Source of the DNA: an uncultured Actinomycetospora sp. | Lineage (GTDB): Bacteria; Actinomycetota; Actinomycetes; Mycobacteriales; Pseudonocardiaceae | Direction of reading: 5' to 3' | NCBI GenBank assembly: GCA_902805495.1 | Contig: CADCTH010000086.1 | Location: forward strand, 1-18,976 | Length of the DNA stretch: 18,976 nt | Shown: positions 15,034 to 18,976 of the stretch, piece after piece | How positions within the stretch are numbered: the stretch's first letter is position 1 | Layout: each line of letters opens with the position of its first letter | The notes under the pieces: model-generated | Seen by the model: the letters and a program-made list of their open reading frames with translations, nothing else | What the model was told of the DNA's origin: nothing | Database searches by the model: none | Translations under genes and position numbers: made by a program

Positions 15034-15806
15034 CGGCCCTCGAACCGGGGCGGGCGCTTCTCGGCGAACGCGGCGATGCCCTCGGCGGTGTCCGCGGTCT
15101 CCTGCAGCATCGTCACCGCCTCCAGCGAGTAGCCGGTCTCGCCGCGGTCGACCCCCCGGTTGATCATCTGCTTGCCGACGCGGACGGCCAGCGGGGCGGC
15201 CCGGGCGATCCGCTCCGCCAGCGCCACCGCCTCGTCGAGCAGCGCTTCGTGCGCCACCACCCGCTGCACGAGGCCGGCGCGCTCGGCCTGCGCGGCGTCG
15301 AGACGCTCGCCGGCGAGCACCATCCACTTCGTCCAGTGCCGGCCCATCACCGCGGGCCCGCGCAGCACCCCGAACCCGGGCACGAGCCCGATCCCGCTCT
15401 CGGGCATGGCGAACACGGCCCGCTCGGAGGCGAGCACCAGGTCACAGGCCAGCGCGAGCTCGCAGCCACCACCGAACGCGTAGCCGTTGACCGCGGCGAC
15501 CACCGCCAGCGGCGAGTCCTCGATCGCCGCGAACGTCCGCAGGCAGTCGGCCTGGAAGGCGCGCTTGGCCGCGACGCCGTCGAGCTCGCCGAACCCGGCG
15601 ATGTCCCCGCCCGCGGAGAACGCCTTGTCCCCGGCGCCGGTCAGCACCACCGCCCGCGTCGTCCCGTCCGCCTCCAGGGCGGCCAGCGCGTCGCGCATCT
15701 GCGGCCAGAAGGCCGGGGTGAGCGCGTTGAGCTTCTCCGGGCGGTCGAGGTGGATCACCGCGACCGGCCCGTCGCCCTTGACGGCGATCTCGGTGTACGT
15801 GCTCAC
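15030..15806 (-). CDS. Enoyl-CoA hydratase/isomerase (crotonase family)
   Basis: This 258-residue crotonase has KAFSAGGDI (61-69, part of the oxyanion hole), NGYAFGGGCELALACDLVLAS (107-127) and FAMPESGIGLVPGFG (132-146). Both hydratase glutamates, equivalent to Glu144 and Glu164 of the rat enzyme, are present (E116 and E136), so it should be an active hydratase. Next to a methylcrotonyl/geranyl-like carboxyltransferase it may act on a glutaconyl-CoA-type product. The GTG at 15806 overlaps the carboxyltransferase stop (GTGA). Confidence 0.94.
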   Translation of the reverse strand: MSTYTEIAVKGDGPVAVIHLDRPEKLNALTPAFWPQMRDALAALEADGTTRAVVLTGAGDKAFSAGGDIAGFGELDGVAAKRAFQADCLRTFAAIEDSPLAVVAAVNGYAFGGGCELALACDLVLASERAVFAMPESGIGLVPGFGVLRGPAVMGRHWTKWMVLAGERLDAAQAERAGLVQRVVAHEALLDEAVALAERIARAAPLAVRVGKQMINRGVDRGETGYSLEAVTMLQETADTAEGIAAFAEKRPPRFEGR

Positions 15807-17434
15807 GACCGACCTCCCCGATGCCCCACGCGGTGCGGCCGCTCCCCCCACGCGATCTCGATGCCGGTGGCCACGGCGTGACGGGTGGCCGCGGGCGCGA
15901 TGACGTCGTCGAGCGACAGATGCGCCGCGGCCTCCCACGGCTCGGACTCGGCGACCCACTCGGCGGTCAGCTCGGCGGCGCGGGCGTCGCGCGCCGCCTC
16001 GCCCTCCTCGGCGAGCAGGCGGTCGAGCGCGCGGCGGTGCACGGTGCGGATGCCGGTCTCGGGGGCCATGAAGCCCATCTCCGCGGTGGGCCACGCGAAC
16101 AGGAAGTCCGGGCGGGTCGGGCGCCCGCCCATGGCGAAGTGCCCGCCGCCGTAGGCCTTGCGCAGCACCACCCCGACGCGCGGCACCGCGGCGCGCGCGA
16201 TGCGCGAGACGGTGCGCTCGTAGGCGTGCAGGATGCCCGCGCGCTCGGCCTGGCTGCCGATCATCAGGCCCGGGACGTCGTGCAGGAACACCAGCGGCAG
16301 CCCGAAGGTGTCGCACAGGTCGACGAAGTCGTGCTCCTTGGCCAGCGAGTCCGGGTCCAGCGCGCCGGCGCGCACCAGCGGCTGGTTGGCGACGATGCCC
16401 ACCGGCCGACCCTCCAGGCGCGCCAGGGCGCAGAGCAGGCTCGGCCCCCACCCGTCGGCCCAGGGCAGCACGGACTCCGCGTCGGCGACGGCGGCCACGA
16501 CCTCGCGCATGTCGTAGCCGGCGCGGGCCCCGGTCGGGACGAGGTCGGCGAGCGCCGCCGGGTCGGTGGCGGGGGCGACGGGCTCGGCGGCGGGCGCCGG
16601 CAGCGCGGCGTTCGAGGGCAGGTAGGACAGGAACGCGGTCAGCGCGTCGAGGGCGTCGGCCTCGGTGTCGACCACGAGGTGGGCGTTGCCCGCGGCCGTC
16701 GCCGCGTCGGGCCCGCCGAGCTCGTCGTCGGTGAGGCGCTCGCCGACCGCGGGCTCGACCACGCTGGGCCCCGACAAGGCCACCGAGGAGCCGCTCGTCA
16801 TCACCACGTAGTGGGCGGTCGCGGCGTGCAGCGCTGAGTCGCCGTACGACGGGCCGAGCACCGCCGCCGCGCGGGGCACGGCGGGGCTGCCGTCGGTCGG
16901 GCCGAGGAAGCTGGTGAAGTCGAGCGGGAGCCCCGAGAACCGCCAGCCCATGACGTCGGGCATCCGTCCGCCGTCGGCGTCGCAGAGCAGCACGAGCGGG
17001 AAGCCGCCGCGCTGGGCGTGCTCGATCAGCCGTCCCTGCTTGCGCATGCTGATCGGTGCCGTGGTGCCGGCGACCGCGGTGGCGTCGATGCCGATGACGC
17101 CGACCCGCCGCCCGTCGAGCGTGCCGAACCCGGTGACCACGGCGTCGCCGGGCACGGGCTTCTCGCGGCGGATCTCCGGCTCGGCCAGCGCGCCGATCTC
17201 GAACCAGCTGTCCGGGTCGACCAGCGCCGCCACCCGCTCGCGCACCGGCATCCGTCCGGTCGCCCGGTGGCGCGCGAGGGCCTGCTCGCCGCCCATGGCC
17301 TCGGCCGCGGTGCGGCGGCGGGCGAGCTCCGCGAGGGCGGTGTCCATGCCGGACGGGCCGTCGGGGACGGGATCCGTCGCGGGCGCGTCGGGGCCGTCGC
17401 CGTTGGCGCGCCCTCCGGCGTGCTCGACTGGCAC
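15803..17434 (-). CDS. Acyl-CoA carboxylase, carboxyltransferase (beta) subunit
   Basis: It transfers carboxyl from carboxybiotin to an acyl- or enoyl-CoA. The 543-residue product has the N-terminal lobe (GRMPVRERVAALVDPDSWFE, 60-79; APISMRKQGRLIEHA, 126-140; LCDADGGRMPD, 150-160) and the C-terminal lobe (HDFVDLCDTFGLPLVFLHDVPG, 368-389; RKAYGGGHFAMGGRP, 425-439; FAWPTAEMGFM, 446-456). The loop YGGGHFAMGGR aligns without gaps with methylcrotonyl/geranyl-CoA carboxylases (FGAGNYGMCGR type), and F433 sits where propionyl-CoA carboxylase has its specificity Asp. The GTG at 17434 has GGGAGG 4 nt upstream. An ATG at 17347 is nearer the conserved part but lacks an SD. It heads the leftward chain, divergent from the biotin-carboxylase gene. 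Confidence 0.93.
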   Translation of the reverse strand: MPVEHAGGRANGDGPDAPATDPVPDGPSGMDTALAELARRRTAAEAMGGEQALARHRATGRMPVRERVAALVDPDSWFEIGALAEPEIRREKPVPGDAVVTGFGTLDGRRVGVIGIDATAVAGTTAPISMRKQGRLIEHAQRGGFPLVLLCDADGGRMPDVMGWRFSGLPLDFTSFLGPTDGSPAVPRAAAVLGPSYGDSALHAATAHYVVMTSGSSVALSGPSVVEPAVGERLTDDELGGPDAATAAGNAHLVVDTEADALDALTAFLSYLPSNAALPAPAAEPVAPATDPAALADLVPTGARAGYDMREVVAAVADAESVLPWADGWGPSLLCALARLEGRPVGIVANQPLVRAGALDPDSLAKEHDFVDLCDTFGLPLVFLHDVPGLMIGSQAERAGILHAYERTVSRIARAAVPRVGVVLRKAYGGGHFAMGGRPTRPDFLFAWPTAEMGFMAPETGIRTVHRRALDRLLAEEGEAARDARAAELTAEWVAESEPWEAAAHLSLDDVIAPAATRHAVATGIEIAWGERPHRVGHRGGRS

Positions 17435-17438
17435 GGTG

Positions 17439-17444
17439 CCTCCC
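17439..17444 (-). promoter_or_regulatory. Shine-Dalgarno deciding the carboxyltransferase start
   Basis: GGGAGG on the minus strand, 4 nt before the GTG at 17434, supports that start over the ATG at 17347, which has no SD. It adds a 29-residue, Pro/Gly/Ala-rich N-terminal tail. Confidence 0.6.
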
Positions 17445-17446
17445 GC

Positions 17447-17476
17447 GTGACGTGGATTACCCGGCGACCGTAATCT
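17447..17476 (+). promoter_or_regulatory. Candidate promoter of the biotin-carboxylase gene
   Basis: GTGACG (17447-17452) and TAATCT (17471-17476) are 18 bp apart, a fair housekeeping-type promoter pointing right. The opposite strand holds TAATCC (17458-17453), a possible -10 for the leftward chain, but its -35 is poor. The two units probably have back-to-back promoters around the shared operator. Confidence 0.5.
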
Positions 17477-17497
17477 ACCATCCGGACGTTTGGTAGA
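17474..17497 (+). promoter_or_regulatory. Operator-like site B in the divergent carboxylase promoter
   Basis: This is a perfect 7-bp inverted repeat, TCTACCA (17474-17480) and TGGTAGA (17491-17497), with a 10-bp spacer, overlapping the -10 box of the rightward promoter. Its right half CGGACGTTTGGTAG (17483-17496) matches site A before the esterase gene in 13 of 14 positions. It is a probable binding site for a TetR-like regulator acting on both directions. Confidence 0.65.
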
Positions 17498-17528
17498 CGC
17501 GTCGCCGCCGAGCCCCTGGAGGTCGCCC

Positions 17529-18976
17529 GTGGAGCGTGCCGAGGGCGGGCCGGTGCTGGTCGCGAACCGGGGCGAGATCGCGGTGCGCATCGTGCGCGCG
17601 TGCCGTGAGCTGGGGCAACGCTCGATCGTGGTCCACACCGACGCCGACGCGGGGTCGCTGGCCACGCGGGTGGCCGACGCGGCGGTGCGCGTGCCGTCCT
17701 ACCTCGATGTCGACGCGGTCGTCGGGGTGGGCGCCGCCCACGGGGCGTGGGCCGTGAACCCGGGCTACGGGCTGCTCGCCGAGGACGCGGGGTTCGCGGC
17801 GGCGGTGGCGGCGGCGGGGCTCGCGTTCGTCGGACCGCCGGCCGAGGTCGTCGCGGCGATGGGCGACAAGGTCCGGGCGCGGGCCCTGGCCCGGTGGTGC
17901 GGCGTGCCGGTCCTCGACGGCACGGACGCCCCGGTGGACGCGTCCGACGCCGGGGCCGCCGCCGCGGCGGCCGGGTTCCCGCTGCTGGTCAAGGCGGCGC
18001 ACGGCGGGGGCGGGCGCGGGATGCGCCTCGTCCGCGGGCCCGACGAGCTCCCCGGCGCCCTGGCCGCCGCGGCCCGCGAGGCGACGGCGGCGTTCGGACG
18101 GGGCGAGGTGTTCCTCGAGCGCCACGTCGCCCGGCCCCGTCACGTCGAGGTGCAGGTGCTCGCCGACCGCCACGGCGCGGTCGAGGTGCTCGGCGACCGG
18201 GACTGCACCGTCCAGCGGCGTCACCAGAAGCTGCTCGAGGAGGCGCCCGCCCCGGATCTGCCCGACGCGCTGCGCGCGGAGCTGCACGACGCGGCCCGCC
18301 GGCTCGCGCTCGCCGTCGGTTACCGCGGCGCCGGCACCGTCGAGTTCCTGCTCGACCGCGACACCGGCGCCCCCGCGTTCCTCGAGATGAACACCCGTCT
18401 GCAGGTCGAGCACCCGGTCACCGAGCTGGTCACCGGCGTGGACCTCGTCGTCGCCCAGCTGCGGATCGCGGCCGGGGAAGCGCTCCCCGACGTCGTCGGG
18501 ACGGTCACCGTCGACGGGCACGCGGTCCAGGCCCGGATCGCGGCCGAGGACCCGTGGGAGGGCTTCCGCCCGGCGCCGGGCCGGGTGACGGGGCTCGTGC
18601 TGCCGTCCGGGCCGTGGGTGCGCTGCGACTTCGGGGTCGAGGCCGGCGACGCGGTGCCCGGCGCATACGACTCGCTGCTCGGCAAGGTCCACGCCTGGGG
18701 GCCCGACCGCGCCGTCGCGTGCGCCCGCCTCGCCGGCGCGCTCGACGACCTCGTCGTCACCGGCGTGCCCACCACCGCGCCATACCTGCGCGCCGTGCTC
18801 GACCGCCCCGAGCACGCGGCGATGGCCCACGACACCGGCAGCGTCGAGCGCGACTGGCCGCCGGACCCGGCCGCGTGGCCGGAATCGGCCGTCGTTGCGG
18901 AGCCCGCCGCCGACCAGCCGTCCCGGACCGTCCACCTCGCCACCGATCGCGGCCCGCTGACGCTGCGCGTCCCCCG
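17529..18976 (+). CDS. Acyl-CoA carboxylase, biotin-carboxylase (alpha) subunit, N-terminal part
   Basis: It carboxylates biotin using ATP and bicarbonate and feeds the carboxyltransferase encoded divergently. The visible 482 residues contain the BC N-domain (VLVANRGEIAVRIVRACRE, 9-27), the ATP-grasp domain (K155; HGGGGRGMR, 158-166; DRDCTVQRRHQKLLEEAPAP, 223-242; EMNTRLQVEHPVTE, 286-299, with R290 expected at the active site) and the BC C-domain (GHAVQARIAAEDP, 330-342; YDSLLGKV, 380-387). Two usually fixed positions differ: HPGYGFLSE reads NPGYGLLAE (N77), and GHAxE reads GHAVQ (Q334). The GTG at 17529 has GGAGG 6 nt upstream. The gene runs off the right edge; a biotinyl domain is expected there if this is a fused alpha subunit. 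Confidence 0.94.
   Translation, partial: MERAEGGPVLVANRGEIAVRIVRACRELGQRSIVVHTDADAGSLATRVADAAVRVPSYLDVDAVVGVGAAHGAWAVNPGYGLLAEDAGFAAAVAAAGLAFVGPPAEVVAAMGDKVRARALARWCGVPVLDGTDAPVDASDAGAAAAAAGFPLLVKAAHGGGGRGMRLVRGPDELPGALAAAAREATAAFGRGEVFLERHVARPRHVEVQVLADRHGAVEVLGDRDCTVQRRHQKLLEEAPAPDLPDALRAELHDAARRLALAVGYRGAGTVEFLLDRDTGAPAFLEMNTRLQVEHPVTELVTGVDLVVAQLRIAAGEALPDVVGTVTVDGHAVQARIAAEDPWEGFRPAPGRVTGLVLPSGPWVRCDFGVEAGDAVPGAYDSLLGKVHAWGPDRAVACARLAGALDDLVVTGVPTTAPYLRAVLDRPEHAAMAHDTGSVERDWPPDPAAWPESAVVAEPAADQPSRTVHLATDRGPLTLRVP

Overview
The window comes from a very GC-rich actinobacterium. The evidence is GC-dominated third codon positions, many GTG starts, long chains of genes overlapping by 4 nt (GTGA), an F420-type luciferase-like oxidoreductase, a GntR/HutC-controlled inositol operon and an ECF42-type sigma factor. 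A Pseudonocardiales-like genome would fit, but the genus cannot be read from sequence alone. About 96% is coding and no gap between genes exceeds 165 bp. I see no tRNA, rRNA, IS element or CRISPR.

Left block (1-4428): myo-inositol catabolism. On the minus strand run iolC (5-dehydro-2-deoxygluconokinase), a Cgl0158-family (beta/alpha)8 protein (probable aldolase of the same pathway), iolB, and iolD, which runs off the left edge. The junctions are overlapping stop/start codons. A divergent GntR/HutC-UTRA regulator faces iolC across a 143-173 bp control region that holds an iolC promoter, an imperfect palindrome and a probable leaderless promoter for the regulator.

Middle block (4438-6923): a probable three-gene ECF42 sigma-factor unit on the minus strand (four-helix DUF6069-like membrane protein, DGPF/YCII-domain protein, sigma factor with a long C-terminal extension). 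It is preceded by a candidate ECF42-type promoter (TGTCGA, 18 bp, CGAC). A small plus-strand gene for an orphan GvpO-like protein follows.

Right block (6915-18976): a catabolic gene set. From a divergent promoter at about 17435-17528, a biotin carboxylase-type acyl-CoA carboxylase subunit runs rightwards off the window. A seven-gene chain runs leftwards: carboxyltransferase, enoyl-CoA hydratase, two-domain SnoaL-like protein, F420/LLM oxidoreductase, cytochrome P450, acyl-CoA synthetase, MaoC-type dehydratase. All six internal junctions are 4-nt GTGA overlaps. Directly downstream and on the same strand, a second unit encodes an HSL-family esterase and a type I Baeyer-Villiger monooxygenase, with its own promoter.

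The two promoter regions of the right block share a nearly identical 14-bp element (CGGwCGTTTGGTAG, 13/14) inside an inverted repeat at or near the -10 box. This suggests one TetR-like regulator, not encoded in the window, controls both units. Together the genes look like an undescribed regulon for degrading a ketone-forming, probably branched or alicyclic/terpenoid compound: oxidation (P450, LLM), Baeyer-Villiger oxidation, ester or lactone hydrolysis, CoA activation, then carboxylation and hydration to get past a beta-branch. The carboxyltransferase active-site loop resembles methylcrotonyl/geranyl-CoA carboxylases more than propionyl-CoA carboxylase. The substrate is inferred, not shown.

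Separately, a 29-bp element (27/29 identical) lies inside two unrelated coding regions, iolC and the 5' end of the sigma-factor gene, and is translated in both.
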